From Mycolicibacterium sp. HK-90 (GTDB taxonomy: Bacteria; Actinomycetota; Actinomycetes; Mycobacteriales; Mycobacteriaceae), in the NCBI RefSeq assembly GCF_030486405.1, contig NZ_CP129613.1:5332001-5396000 (forward strand): a DNA stretch of 64,000 nucleotides, written 5' to 3'. The notes beneath the pieces are model-generated. The model was given only the letters and a program-made list of their open reading frames with translations. It had not been told where the DNA came from and did not search any database. Each line of letters starts with the position of its first letter. Within the stretch, counting starts at the first letter, position 1. Positions 8,938 through 17,633 of the stretch are shown here, piece after piece. The position numbers were made by a program, and so were the translations under genes.

Positions 8938-10832
8938 CGCCGCTGCACCTCCGCACTGAGATGTGGTGGCTCGCCTGCTTCATCGATGGCCGCGCGTTCG
9001 TCGTGCCCGCGCTGCAGCCGGCCCAGCTCCTCGTCGTCCTCCCACTCACAGCTGCGCTCACAGGCGTCGTCGAGTTGATCGTCGGCGGCCAGCAGATAGC
9101 GGTACTCCGGTACCCGCGCGAGCAATTCGGCGTGGGTCCCGATGTGGGTGATGGTGCCGTCCTGCAGCAACGCGACCTTGTCGGCCAACAGCACCGTCGA
9201 CGCGCGGTGAGCCACGATGACGCCGGTCACCTCGTCGAGAACGCGGCCCAGTGCCTCGGTCACCTGGGCTTCGGTGTGCACGTCCAGCGCCGACAGCGTG
9301 TCGTCGAGCACCAGGATCTTGGGTGCGGCCAGGATCGCCCGGGCCAGCGAAAGGCGTTGGCGCTGACCGCCGGACAGGCTCATGCCCTGCTCCCCGATTC
9401 GGGTGTCCAGGCCGAACGGCAGGTCGTAGACGAACTGCGCGGCCGCGATCTCGATGGCCTGCGCCATCTGCTCATCCGTGGCGTCTGCGCGACCCAGCCG
9501 CAGGTTCTCGGCCACCGACATGGAGAACAACGTCGGATCCTCGAATGCCGTGGCCACGGTCTGCCGAAGCACAGGCAGACTCAGCTCCCGGATGTCGCGG
9601 CCGTCGATCAGGATCTGACCTTCGGTGACGTCGTAGAGCCGTGAGAACAACGCGGCCAGTACCGATTTGCCCGAGCCGGTCGCGCCGACGAGCGCCAGTG
9701 TCTGCCCCGGCTCGACGACGACGTCGACGTGGCGCAGGGCCCACTCGCCGTCGCCGTCGGGGAACTTGAAGCCGACGTCGCGCAGCTCAAGCCGGCCACC
9801 ACGCGGTGGCTGCGACACCGGGCCGTCGGCGATCTCGATGGGCGCGTCGAAGATCTCGGCGATGCGGTTCGCCGCGGTGAACGACTCCTGCGTCATGGAC
9901 AGCAGGAAGCCCAGCGACGCGATCGGCCACACCAGCGACAACATCATGGTGATGAACGCGACGAGGGTGCCCATGGTGACGTGGCCGTGGCCCGCCGCGT
10001 AGGCGCCGAAACCGAGCACGACGATCAGCGTGAGGTTGGGGATTACCTCCAGCAGGGTCCAGAACTTCGCCGACACGCTGACCCTGGCGAACTGGGTGTC
10101 ATACAGCTGCGTGGCCTGCTCGTCGAACCGGTCGAACACGTAGTCCTCCCGGCCGAACGCCTTGACCACCCGGAGCCCGAGCGCAGCCTCCTCGACATGG
10201 GTTGCGACGTGGCCGGTCTGGTCCTGCGCCAGCCGCGACAACCGGGTGTACTCCCGCTCGAAATGCAGCACGGTCAGCGTGATCGGCACGATCGACACCA
10301 GCACCACCACACCGAGCGGCCAGTACATGGCCAGCAGGATCGATGTCACCACGACGATCTGCAGGGTGTTGAGGATCAGGAACACCAGACCGAAGGACAG
10401 GAACCGGCGGATGGTGGACAGATCGTTCATCACCCGCGACAACAGCTGCCCGGACTGCCAGCGGCCGTGGAAGCTCATCGGCAGGATCTGCAACCGCGCA
10501 TAGAGATCCTTGCGGATGTCGGCCTCGACGCCCATGGTGGCGCGAGCCACCAGCCACCGCCGGATGAACCACAGGACCGCCTCGGAAACACCGACCGCCA
10601 CCGCCGCAGTACCCAGGAGCCACAATCCGTGCGGATCCTGGTGACGCACCGGGCCGTCGATGACGGCCTTGGTCATCAGCGGGATCGCCACCGTGGCGGC
10701 CAGGCTGACCACCGCGACCACGACCATCACGATCCAGCGCGCTCGGTACGGCAACAGATAGGGCAACAGCCGCCACAGATCTGAACTGGTCCGAACCCGC
10801 TTCGGAGATGGGGAGATCGCGGATTGGCTCAC
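8934..10832 (-). CDS. ABC exporter half-transporter, degenerate Walker B partner
   Basis: A 632-residue exporter subunit: six membrane helices, then an ATPase domain with Walker A GATGSGKS and a perfect LSGGQRQRLSLARA signature. Walker B is ILVLDDTLSALD, so the catalytic glutamate is replaced by aspartate. The last ~60 residues form a charged tail rich in Asp, Glu and Arg, absent from the partner. In heterodimeric exporters one composite ATP site is inactive, formed by the Walker motifs of one subunit and the signature of the other. Here the Walker B change and the LSAGQ of the partner fall on the same site. It lies 36 bases downstream of a third ABC exporter gene. Confidence 0.88.
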   Translation of the reverse strand: MSQSAISPSPKRVRTSSDLWRLLPYLLPYRARWIVMVVVAVVSLAATVAIPLMTKAVIDGPVRHQDPHGLWLLGTAAVAVGVSEAVLWFIRRWLVARATMGVEADIRKDLYARLQILPMSFHGRWQSGQLLSRVMNDLSTIRRFLSFGLVFLILNTLQIVVVTSILLAMYWPLGVVVLVSIVPITLTVLHFEREYTRLSRLAQDQTGHVATHVEEAALGLRVVKAFGREDYVFDRFDEQATQLYDTQFARVSVSAKFWTLLEVIPNLTLIVVLGFGAYAAGHGHVTMGTLVAFITMMLSLVWPIASLGFLLSMTQESFTAANRIAEIFDAPIEIADGPVSQPPRGGRLELRDVGFKFPDGDGEWALRHVDVVVEPGQTLALVGATGSGKSVLAALFSRLYDVTEGQILIDGRDIRELSLPVLRQTVATAFEDPTLFSMSVAENLRLGRADATDEQMAQAIEIAAAQFVYDLPFGLDTRIGEQGMSLSGGQRQRLSLARAILAAPKILVLDDTLSALDVHTEAQVTEALGRVLDEVTGVIVAHRASTVLLADKVALLQDGTITHIGTHAELLARVPEYRYLLAADDQLDDACERSCEWEDDEELGRLQRGHDERAAIDEAGEPPHLSAEVQRR

Positions 10833-10868
10833 TGAATCAATCTTCCCATCACAAGCAAGCGATTAACC

Positions 10869-12743
10869 TCACGCGGCAGCGTCGGCGAACTGGGTGTCGT
10901 ACAGCTCGGCGTACCGGCCACCGCGGGCCAGGAGGTCGCGGTGGGTCCCGCGTTCGACGATGCGCCCGCCCTCGATGACCAGGATGAGGTCGGCGGCGCG
11001 AACCGTCGACAGCCGGTGCGCGATGACGATCGAGGTGCGCCCGCCCAGTGCCTCGCCGAGCGCCTGCTGAACGGCGGCCTCCGAGGCCGAGTCCAGCGCC
11101 GCCGTCGCCTCATCGAGCACCACCACCCGCGATCGTCCCAACAGCAGACGCGCGATCGTCAACCGCTGCCGCTGTCCTCCGGACAGACGGTATCCCCGCT
11201 CACCGACAACCGTGTCCAAGCCGTCGGGCATCGCGGCGACCACATCGTCGAGCCGGGCCCGGCGCAGCACGTCCCACAGTTCGGTGTCTGTGACCTCGGG
11301 CGCCGCCAGCAGCAGATTGGAGCGGATCGACTCGTGGAACAGGTGCCCGTCCTGGGTCACCATGCCGACGGTGTCCTTGAGCGACGCGAACGTCACGCCA
11401 CGTACGTCGGCCCCGTTCAGCGTGATGGAGCCGGAGTCGACGTCGTAGAGCCGGGCCAGCAGCGCGGCGATGGTCGACTTGCCGGCTCCCGACGAACCGA
11501 CCAGCGCCACCATCTGCCCCGGCGCCGCGGTGAACGAGATGCCGTGCAGCACCTCGTCCCCGCCGCGCTCGTCGAGCGTCGCGACCTCTTCCAGCGAGGC
11601 CAGCGACACCTTGTCCGCCGACGGATACGAGAAGCGGACGTCTTGGAATTCGATCTCGACCGGACCGCCCGGCACGGCGGTGGCGTCGGACTCCTCGGCG
11701 ATCAGCGGCACCAGATCCAGCACCTCGAACACCCGCTCGAAGGACACCAGGGCGCTGGCGATCTCGACCCGCGCGTTGGCCAGTGCGGTCAACGGCGCGT
11801 ACAGCCGGGTCAGCAGCAGCGCCAGCGACACCACGGCACCGGCCTGCAGCTGCCCGCCGATTGCCAGCACCCCGCCCAGCCCGTACACCAGGGCCAGGGC
11901 GAGTGCGGACATCAGCGTCAGCGAGTTCATGAACGTCGACTGCAGCATCGCCGTGCGCACCCCGATGTCACGCACCCGGTCGGCACGCACCGCGAACTCA
12001 CCGGACTCGGTTTCCGGGCTGCCGAACAGTTTGACCAGCGTGGCGCCCGGGGCCGAGAACCGTTCGGTCATCTGGGTGTTCATCGTGGCGTTGTGTGCCG
12101 CCGCCTCACGGGACAGCCCGGCCATCCTGGATCCGATGCGGCGCGCGGGCAGGACGAACAACGGCAGCAGCGCCAGCGACACCAGGGTGATCCGCCACGA
12201 GATGCTGAGCATCACCACGAGCGTCAGGGTCAGGGTGACGAGGTTGGCGACGATGCCCGACAGCGTGTCCGAGAACGCCCGCTGCGCGCCGATCACGTCG
12301 TTGCCGAGCCGGCTCACCAAGGCTCCGGTGCGGGTGCGGGTGAAGAACGCCACCGGCATGCGCTGCACGTGGTCGAACACCGCGGTGCGCAGATCCAGGA
12401 TCAACCCCTCGCCGATGTTCGACGACAGCCAGCGGGTCAGCAGGGCCACGGCGGCCTCGGCGACCGCGATCCCGGCGATCATCACGGCCAGCAGTACCAC
12501 CGTCGACACCGGGCCGCCGCGGGTGATCGCGTCGACCACCCGGCCGGCCAGCACCGGCGTCGTCACCGTCAGCAGCGCACTGACCACGCTGATCGCCACG
12601 AACCAGCCCAGCCTGCGGTGATGCCGCGCGGAGAACCGCCAGATCCGGGACAACAGCCGCCGGTCGGCCAGTGCGCGCAGGTCACCGTCGCGCGCATGCG
12701 TCTGCCGATACAGCGACTGTCGTGCCACCGTCTCCATACTCAT
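10869..12743 (-). CDS. ABC exporter, homodimeric type
   Basis: A 624-residue half-transporter with N-terminal membrane domain and C-terminal ATPase. Walker A is GSSGAGKS, the signature LSGGQRQRLTIAR and Walker B VVVLDEATAALD; all are intact, so it can work as a homodimer. A ~25-residue insertion precedes the core of the ATPase domain (SLASLEEVATLDERGGDE). Several clustered starts exist (GTG 12752, ATG 12749, 12743 and 12737); 12743 is favoured because GGTGATG precedes it. It is the first of three exporter genes in the same direction and is divergent from prrA. Its substrate is unknown. Confidence 0.85.
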   Translation of the reverse strand: MSMETVARQSLYRQTHARDGDLRALADRRLLSRIWRFSARHHRRLGWFVAISVVSALLTVTTPVLAGRVVDAITRGGPVSTVVLLAVMIAGIAVAEAAVALLTRWLSSNIGEGLILDLRTAVFDHVQRMPVAFFTRTRTGALVSRLGNDVIGAQRAFSDTLSGIVANLVTLTLTLVVMLSISWRITLVSLALLPLFVLPARRIGSRMAGLSREAAAHNATMNTQMTERFSAPGATLVKLFGSPETESGEFAVRADRVRDIGVRTAMLQSTFMNSLTLMSALALALVYGLGGVLAIGGQLQAGAVVSLALLLTRLYAPLTALANARVEIASALVSFERVFEVLDLVPLIAEESDATAVPGGPVEIEFQDVRFSYPSADKVSLASLEEVATLDERGGDEVLHGISFTAAPGQMVALVGSSGAGKSTIAALLARLYDVDSGSITLNGADVRGVTFASLKDTVGMVTQDGHLFHESIRSNLLLAAPEVTDTELWDVLRRARLDDVVAAMPDGLDTVVGERGYRLSGGQRQRLTIARLLLGRSRVVVLDEATAALDSASEAAVQQALGEALGGRTSIVIAHRLSTVRAADLILVIEGGRIVERGTHRDLLARGGRYAELYDTQFADAAA

Positions 12744-12782
12744 GAGCATCACCGTAAAACCTGAACAATTATTGAGGTCAAA

Positions 12783-12800
12783 GACTTCCCGGGACTTCCC
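12783..12800 (+). promoter_or_regulatory. Tandem GACTTCCC direct repeat, possible PrrA box
   Basis: The octamer GACTTCCC occurs at 12783-12790 and again at 12793-12800, exactly one helical turn apart. It sits in the 104-bp region between the divergent ABC exporter and prrA starts. OmpR/PhoB-type regulators such as PrrA bind direct repeats with 10-11 bp spacing. Autoregulation through this site is therefore plausible but not shown. Confidence 0.4.
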
Positions 12801-12847
12801 TGGGTGCCTGCGCGATCAGCCGCCGTTCATCGGGCAAGATGGCGGTT

Positions 12848-13558
12848 ATGGATAGCGCTACCGGTGGCATGGCCTCGCCCCGGGTCCTCGTCGTAGACGA
12901 CGACCCCGACGTGCTCGCGTCGCTGGAACGCGGGCTGCGGCTCTCCGGGTTCACGGTCTCGACGGCCGTGGACGGGGCCGAGGCGCTGCGCAGTGCCACC
13001 GAGACCCGGCCCGACGCGATCGTGCTCGACATCAACATGCCCGTACTCGACGGCGTGAGCGTGGTGACCGCACTGCGGGCGATGGACAACGACGTGCCGG
13101 TATGCGTCCTGTCGGCGCGCAGCAGCGTCGACGACCGCGTGGCCGGCCTGGAAGCCGGTGCCGACGACTACCTGGTCAAGCCGTTCGTGCTGCAGGAACT
13201 CGTGGCCCGGGTCAAGGCGCTGCTCCGCCGGCGCGGGGCCTCGGCCACCTTCTCGTCCGAAACGATCCAGGTCGGCCCACTGGAGGTCGACATCCCGGGC
13301 CGCCGCGCCCGGGTCAACGGGGTCGACGTGGACCTGACCAAGCGCGAATTCGACCTGCTCGCCGTCCTGGCCGAGCACAAGACCGCGGTACTGTCCCGCG
13401 CACAGTTGCTGGAACTGGTCTGGGGCTACGACTTCGCCGCCGACACGAACGTGGTGGACGTCTTCATCGGCTACCTGCGCCGCAAACTCGAGGCCGGCGG
13501 CGCACCACGGCTACTGCACACCGTCCGAGGGGTCGGATTCGTGCTCAGGACGCAATAG
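12848..13558 (+). CDS. prrA: Response regulator PrrA
   Basis: A 236-residue OmpR-family regulator. The receiver domain carries the acidic pair DDD near the N-terminus, phospho-acceptor Asp61 in LDINMP and the lysine in DDYLVKPF. The C-terminal winged helix has the typical [20 protein letters not shown] segment. The sequence is nearly identical to M. tuberculosis PrrA as I recall it. The ATG at 12848 gives the usual length and puts the aspartate at 61; an ATG at 12839 is three codons upstream. Four bases separate it from prrB, so they form one operon. In other mycobacteria PrrAB is linked to nitrogen limitation, respiration and viability. Confidence 0.95.
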   Translation: MDSATGGMASPRVLVVDDDPDVLASLERGLRLSGFTVSTAVDGAEALRSATETRPDAIVLDINMPVLDGVSVVTALRAMDNDVPVCVLSARSSVDDRVAGLEAGADDYLVKPFVLQELVARVKALLRRRGASATFSSETIQVGPLEVDIPGRRARVNGVDVDLTKREFDLLAVLAEHKTAVLSRAQLLELVWGYDFAADTNVVDVFIGYLRRKLEAGGAPRLLHTVRGVGFVLRTQ

Positions 13559-13562
13559 CGAG

Positions 13563-14903
13563 ATGAGCCTGCTGACCCGGATCTTCCGCCGCACCCCGTC
13601 GCTGCGGACCCGGGTCGCGTTCGCCACCGCAATCGGCGCGGCGATCGTCGTCGTCATCGTCGGCACCATCGTCTGGGTCGGCATCACCAACGACCGCAAG
13701 GAACGGCTGGACCGCCGCCTGGACGAGGCCGCCGGGTTCGCCATCCCATTCCTGCCCCGCGGTCTCGGCGAGATCCCCCGCTCGCCGAGCGACCAGGACG
13801 CGGTGATCACCGTGCGCCGGGCCGGGGATGTCTCGTCGAACTCGAACATCGTCCTTCCCGAACTGCCCGACGGCTACGCCGACACCTACATCGACGGCGT
13901 CCGCTGGCGAGTCCGGACCGTGCAGATCCCCGCGCCCGGCCCCATGTGGGTCGCCGTCGGCGCGACGTACGACGCCACCATCGCCGACACCAACAACCTG
14001 CACCGCCGGGTGATCATCATCTGCGTGTTCGCGGTCGGCGCGGCCACCGTGCTGGGCTGGGTCCTGGCCGCGTTCGCGGTCCGCCCACTCAAACGGCTGG
14101 CCCAGCAGACCCGACAGATCGAGGCGGGCGACGAGGCACCCGACGTCGAGGTGCGCGGCGCCAGCGAAGCCGTCGAGATCGCCGACGCGGTCAACGGCAT
14201 GCTGCAACGCATCTGGAAGGAACAAGACCGCACCAAGTCCGCATTGGCCTCGGCCCGCGACTTCGCCTCGGTCTCCGCCCACGAGCTGCGCACCCCGCTC
14301 ACCGCGATGCGGACCAACCTGGAGGTGTTGTCGACCCTCGACCTGCCCGACGATCAACGCAAGGAAGTCGTCAACGACGTCATCCGAACCCAGTCCCGGA
14401 TCGAGGCCACCCTCGGCGCCCTGGAACGGCTCGCCCAGGGTGAGTTGACCACCACCGACGATCACGTCACCGTCGACATCACCGAACTGCTCGACCGCGC
14501 CGCCCACGACGCCATGCGCGTCTACCCCGATCTCGAAGTCTCCCTGGCCCCGTCACCGACCGTGATCATCATCGGGCTGCCGACCGGCCTGCGACTCGCC
14601 GTCGACAACGCCATCGCCAACGCCGTGAAACACGGCGGCGCCACCCGCGTTCAGTTGTCGGCGGTGAGCTCTCGCGAGGGCGTGGAGATCGCGATCGACG
14701 ACGACGGGGTGGGTGTGCCCGAGGAGGAACGCGTGATGGTGTTCGACCGGTTCTCCCGGGGGTCGACGGCATCGCGGTCCGGCTCCGGGCTCGGCCTGGC
14801 ACTCGTCGCCCAGCAGGCGGAATTGCACGGTGGCACAGCGGCCCTGGAATCCAGCCCGCTGGGCGGCGCGCGCCTGCTGCTGCGTCTGCCCGGCCCGCAC
14901 TAG
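13563..14903 (+). CDS. prrB: Sensor histidine kinase PrrB
   Basis: A 446-residue membrane kinase. Transmembrane helix 1 is at about residues 20-40, a ~105-residue extracytoplasmic sensor domain follows, helix 2 is at ~149-172, then HAMP. The dimerisation/phosphoacceptor helix has SAHELRTPLTAMR (His240). The ATPase domain has an N box (DNAIANAVKHGG), a G1 box (DDDGVGVPEEE), an F box (FDRFSRG) and a G2 box (GSGLGLAL). It phosphorylates PrrA. It follows prrA by four bases and ends before a strong hairpin terminator shared with the convergent arf operon. Confidence 0.95.
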   Translation: MSLLTRIFRRTPSLRTRVAFATAIGAAIVVVIVGTIVWVGITNDRKERLDRRLDEAAGFAIPFLPRGLGEIPRSPSDQDAVITVRRAGDVSSNSNIVLPELPDGYADTYIDGVRWRVRTVQIPAPGPMWVAVGATYDATIADTNNLHRRVIIICVFAVGAATVLGWVLAAFAVRPLKRLAQQTRQIEAGDEAPDVEVRGASEAVEIADAVNGMLQRIWKEQDRTKSALASARDFASVSAHELRTPLTAMRTNLEVLSTLDLPDDQRKEVVNDVIRTQSRIEATLGALERLAQGELTTTDDHVTVDITELLDRAAHDAMRVYPDLEVSLAPSPTVIIIGLPTGLRLAVDNAIANAVKHGGATRVQLSAVSSREGVEIAIDDDGVGVPEEERVMVFDRFSRGSTASRSGSGLGLALVAQQAELHGGTAALESSPLGGARLLLRLPGPH

Positions 14904-14949
14904 TCGTCACCCGCGAGCAGTCCAGCGGCAAAGGCGGAAGGGCCTCAAA

Positions 14950-14989
14950 ACAAAGCTGTCCCAAATCGGTTGATTTGGGACAGCTTTGT
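14950..14989. terminator. Bidirectional intrinsic-type terminator hairpin
   Basis: A perfect 18-bp stem (left arm ACAAAGCTGTCCCAAATC) with a GGTT tetraloop. It lies between the convergent ends of prrB (14903) and arfC (15012). A run of A on the left gives a U stretch for minus-strand transcripts; the right side has only TTTGTA. The perfect symmetry fits termination from both sides. Confidence 0.85.
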
Positions 14990-15011
14990 ACCTGCGACTC
15001 GGCGAGAGGCT

Positions 15012-15629
15012 CTACTTCCTCTCGCGCTGGGACTTACCGCTGTCCCATCGGTTGAACCCGGCCGCCTCGGCGGATTCCACGTCGGCAAACCAGATCTCGG
15101 CAATGGTCACCGAGTAGGACGGGCTCTCCGGGGAGTGATAGAGCATCGAATCCTCGTTGCCCTTGATCAGGTAACCCGTCGGGGTGCCCGCACCCGAGAC
15201 CCGGATCGACCCGGCGCCGTACGGTGTCGCCTCGACCAGCTTGACGTCCTCGCCGACCTCGGCGCCGGGCTCCTTGGCATCCGCGTCGGCGCCGGAGGCG
15301 AACTTGGCCGCCCCCGCCGCCCCGGCTGCCGCCGCGCCCGCTGCCGCCGCACCGGCACTGCTGACCTTGGGCAGCTGTGTGGTGGGCTCATCCACCGCGC
15401 CAACCTTCGGCAGCTTGGTCGTGGCGTCATCGGTGACAGCGGTTGCGGCACCGGATGTTCCGGCAGCGGCAGCACCTCGCGTCCGGGCGTCGTCACCGGC
15501 GTCGGGACGACGACCCAGCGCGCCGTACACCGGCACCTCCCGTTTCACCCGGCGCAGGGTCAGAGCGAGTGTCAGTACCAGCCCGAGCACGAAGGCCAGG
15601 GCCATCAACCACCAGTTCACATCGTTCAT
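15012..15629 (-). CDS. arfC: ArfC, membrane-anchored protein of the OmpATb operon
   Basis: A 205-residue protein with one N-terminal membrane helix (residues 6-23, [18 protein letters not shown]) followed by a basic then Ala-rich linker containing three related [20 protein letters not shown] units. The C-terminal domain (~130-205) contains [18 protein letters not shown], a segment seen in mycobacterial channel-accessory proteins. Its ATG overlaps the arfB stop (ATGA, 15626-15629). In M. tuberculosis the arf operon has been connected with ammonia secretion and growth at low pH. Here it is intact and ends at a strong two-way terminator. Confidence 0.85.
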   Translation of the reverse strand: MNDVNWWLMALAFVLGLVLTLALTLRRVKREVPVYGALGRRPDAGDDARTRGAAAAGTSGAATAVTDDATTKLPKVGAVDEPTTQLPKVSSAGAAAAGAAAAGAAGAAKFASGADADAKEPGAEVGEDVKLVEATPYGAGSIRVSGAGTPTGYLIKGNEDSMLYHSPESPSYSVTIAEIWFADVESAEAAGFNRWDSGKSQRERK

Positions 15630-15781
15630 CGTCCTGCTCCAATCTCACGTGAGCCGGGCAGTTCGGCGAATGCCTCTTCCTCACTGGTGGGCTTGACGGC
15701 GACCACCGTGATCAGCCAGGCCACCAGGGACCCGACCACGAACGCGAGCAGATACCACAACCATTGGATTACGAAGTCCAT
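15626..15781 (-). CDS. arfB: ArfB, small membrane protein
   Basis: A 51-residue protein. The N-terminus [20 protein letters not shown] continues into [10 protein letters not shown], forming one membrane helix, followed by a short acidic tail ([18 protein letters not shown]). A strong ribosome site, AGGGAGA, sits 6 bases before the ATG and 3 bases beyond the arfA stop. The gene matches arfB of the OmpATb operon in size, position and topology. It lies between arfA and arfC with overlapping or near-touching ends, showing tight co-expression. Confidence 0.85.
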   Translation of the reverse strand: MDFVIQWLWYLLAFVVGSLVAWLITVVAVKPTSEEEAFAELPGSREIGAGR

Positions 15782-15792
15782 GTCGAATCTCC

Positions 15793-16857
15793 CTAGTTGA
15801 CCGTGATCTCGACGCGGCGGTTCTGCGCCTTGCCTTCGGGGGTGTCATTGCTGGCGATCGGATTCGCCGACCCGGCCCCGGACGACGTCACGTGATCGGC
15901 CGCCAAGCCCTGCGAAACCAGATAATCGGCAACGGCTTTGGCCCGGTTACCGCTCAGCGGGACGTTGATGGCGTCATTGCCCGAACTGTCGGTGTAACCG
16001 GTGACGGCCACCTTGGCACCTGCGCACGTCTTGAGCTTCTCGGCGACCTGCGACAACAACTGCTGTGATGCCGGAGCCAGGACGAACCCGTCGGTGCTGA
16101 AGTTGATCGGCGTACGCAGCAATGCGCTCACATCGTCCTGCAGCACCGCGCACGGCCCGGGAGTGCCTCCCGGAGCCCCCGGGGCACCCGGGGCACCAGG
16201 CGCGGGGGCGGGCGGCGGAGCGGGAGCGCCCGGCGCGCTGGCGACCTGAATGTTGTTGACCACCTTGATGTTCTGCCACGCCGACTTCACTGCCGACTCG
16301 ACGGCGTCGCGAGCCTCGGCCGACGGCGCGGTACCGGTCAACGTCACGGTGTCTCCGTCGACCTTGAAATTGAAGTCCGGGATGCCCTCGCCCGCGGCAT
16401 CGAAAACCGTTCCCAGTGCCGAGACATCGGGCGTGCTCACGCCCGCACGCAGATTCAGGTTGTCGATGAGATTGACGTCTGCACCGAACTTTCCGCGCAG
16501 CCGATCCAGCAGTGCGGTCTTGGCGTTCGCGTCGGGAAGGTCACCGGAAAGCGTGAAGTCGTTGCCGTTACGGGAAATCGACAACGGCGCGAACGAAAGG
16601 TTCGGCAAATTCACGTCAGGTGCGTTGACATCCGGGGCATTCACGTCCGGAGCGGTCATCGTGGCCGTGGGATTGATATCGGGAAGAGTGAGATCGGCGT
16701 CCTTGCCCGAGCGGTCGAGCCCGCCCCAACCGATCAGCCCCAGCAACAATGGAACTGCCGCCAGCGCCAACAACCAACCCAAACCTGGTGGTCGTCGATA
16801 AAATTTGGAGGCTGTTTGCCAGCCTGTGATTGTCCGAGATTCGTCCGAACCCGACAT
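15793..16857 (-). CDS. arfA: ArfA / OmpATb, BON and OmpA-domain protein
   Basis: A 354-residue protein. An N-terminal membrane anchor is at ~24-44. A short repeat region (APDVN three times, ~69-84) precedes the BON-type domain (~88-205). A Pro/Ala/Gly linker (~206-232) leads to the C-terminal OmpA peptidoglycan-binding domain (~233-354), with VTGYTDSSGNDAINVPLSGN and the conserved NRRVEI end. It is slightly longer than the ~326 residues of the M. tuberculosis protein, mostly in the linkers. It is the first gene of arfA-arfB-arfC. A TAGATA -10-like element lies in the 118-bp gap before it. Confidence 0.92.
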   Translation of the reverse strand: MSGSDESRTITGWQTASKFYRRPPGLGWLLALAAVPLLLGLIGWGGLDRSGKDADLTLPDINPTATMTAPDVNAPDVNAPDVNLPNLSFAPLSISRNGNDFTLSGDLPDANAKTALLDRLRGKFGADVNLIDNLNLRAGVSTPDVSALGTVFDAAGEGIPDFNFKVDGDTVTLTGTAPSAEARDAVESAVKSAWQNIKVVNNIQVASAPGAPAPPPAPAPGAPGAPGAPGGTPGPCAVLQDDVSALLRTPINFSTDGFVLAPASQQLLSQVAEKLKTCAGAKVAVTGYTDSSGNDAINVPLSGNRAKAVADYLVSQGLAADHVTSSGAGSANPIASNDTPEGKAQNRRVEITVN

Positions 16858-16975
16858 TTGGGCACTCCCTGAAAGTCGACGAACAGTTATCTACAGCAAC
16901 GAAACAGGTTGACGGTAGCAGCAAATGGAATTCAATGGTTAGGTTCCGGTTGGACTTACCGGCCTTACCATTGCG

Positions 16976-17338
16976 TCAACGGGTGGCGAGCAGATCGATG
17001 ACGAAGATCAGCGTCTTGCCCGAAAGCCGGTGCCCGGAACCTGCCGGCCCGTAGGCCTGAGCCGGTGGAATGACGAGCTGGCGGCGACCACCCACCCGCA
17101 TCCCCGGAATCCCGTCCTGCCAGCCCTGAATCAGACCACGCAAGGGAAATTCGATGGATTCTCCCCGATTCCACGAGCTGTCGAACTCCTCGCCGGAGTC
17201 GTATTCGACGCCCACGTAATGCACCTCGACAGTGGCGCCGGGCACGGCCTCGGCGCCATCACCGACCACCAGGTCGTTGATCACCAATTCGCTGGGGGCA
17301 GGTCCGTCCGGAAACTCGATCTCTGGTTTTGTACTCAC
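16976..17338 (-). CDS. FKBP-type peptidyl-prolyl cis-trans isomerase
   Basis: A 120-residue single-domain FKBP without signal peptide, hence cytoplasmic. Family motifs visible are VEVHYVGVEYDSGEEFDSSW, the IQGWQDGIPGMRVGGRR loop and the VIPPAQAYG segment; it ends with the LIFVIDLL strand. It would catalyse isomerisation of X-Pro bonds during protein folding. The GTG at 17338 is chosen since the protein then begins right before the domain and leaves 31 bases to the divergent DUF2630 gene. It lies 118 bases upstream of arfA on the same strand. Confidence 0.88.
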   Translation of the reverse strand: MSTKPEIEFPDGPAPSELVINDLVVGDGAEAVPGATVEVHYVGVEYDSGEEFDSSWNRGESIEFPLRGLIQGWQDGIPGMRVGGRRQLVIPPAQAYGPAGSGHRLSGKTLIFVIDLLATR

Positions 17339-17369
17339 CGGATCAACGGTAGTCCGGCAGACTGGTGAT

Positions 17370-17618
17370 GTGGCCAAAGATCAGGACATCCTGGCCGAAG
17401 TTCACCGGCTCGTTGCCGAAGAGCAGGAGCTCCGGTCGAAACTGCAGCGCCGGGAGATAAACGAAACCCAAGAGCAACAGCGGCTGAGCTCGCTGGAAGT
17501 CGCACTCGACCAGTGCTGGGACCTGTTGCGGCAACGCCGAGCGCTGCGTGACACCGGACAGGATCCGGGCCTGGCCGAGAAACGCGGGGCCGACGAGGTC
17601 GAAGGCTACCGGGGCTGA
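17370..17618 (+). CDS. DUF2630 family small helical protein
   Basis: An 82-residue protein beginning at a GTG. It is predicted almost fully helical, with charged heptad-like stretches (EVHRLVAEEQELRSKLQRRE) and a conserved CWDLLRQRRALRD motif near residue 50. This matches the DUF2630 family of actinobacteria, whose function I do not know. It sits beside the oxidoreductase gene 15 bases downstream, the same neighbour as in M. tuberculosis (Rv0898c-Rv0897c by memory), so the two are probably co-transcribed. Confidence 0.85.
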   Translation: MAKDQDILAEVHRLVAEEQELRSKLQRREINETQEQQRLSSLEVALDQCWDLLRQRRALRDTGQDPGLAEKRGADEVEGYRG

Positions 17619-17633
17619 CCGGGCGGGAGTGAC

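Noticed and set aside
7120..9078. Very long plus-strand frame opposite the ABC exporter genes
   Set aside because: It covers the reverse of conserved Walker and signature motifs and has composition typical of shadow frames.
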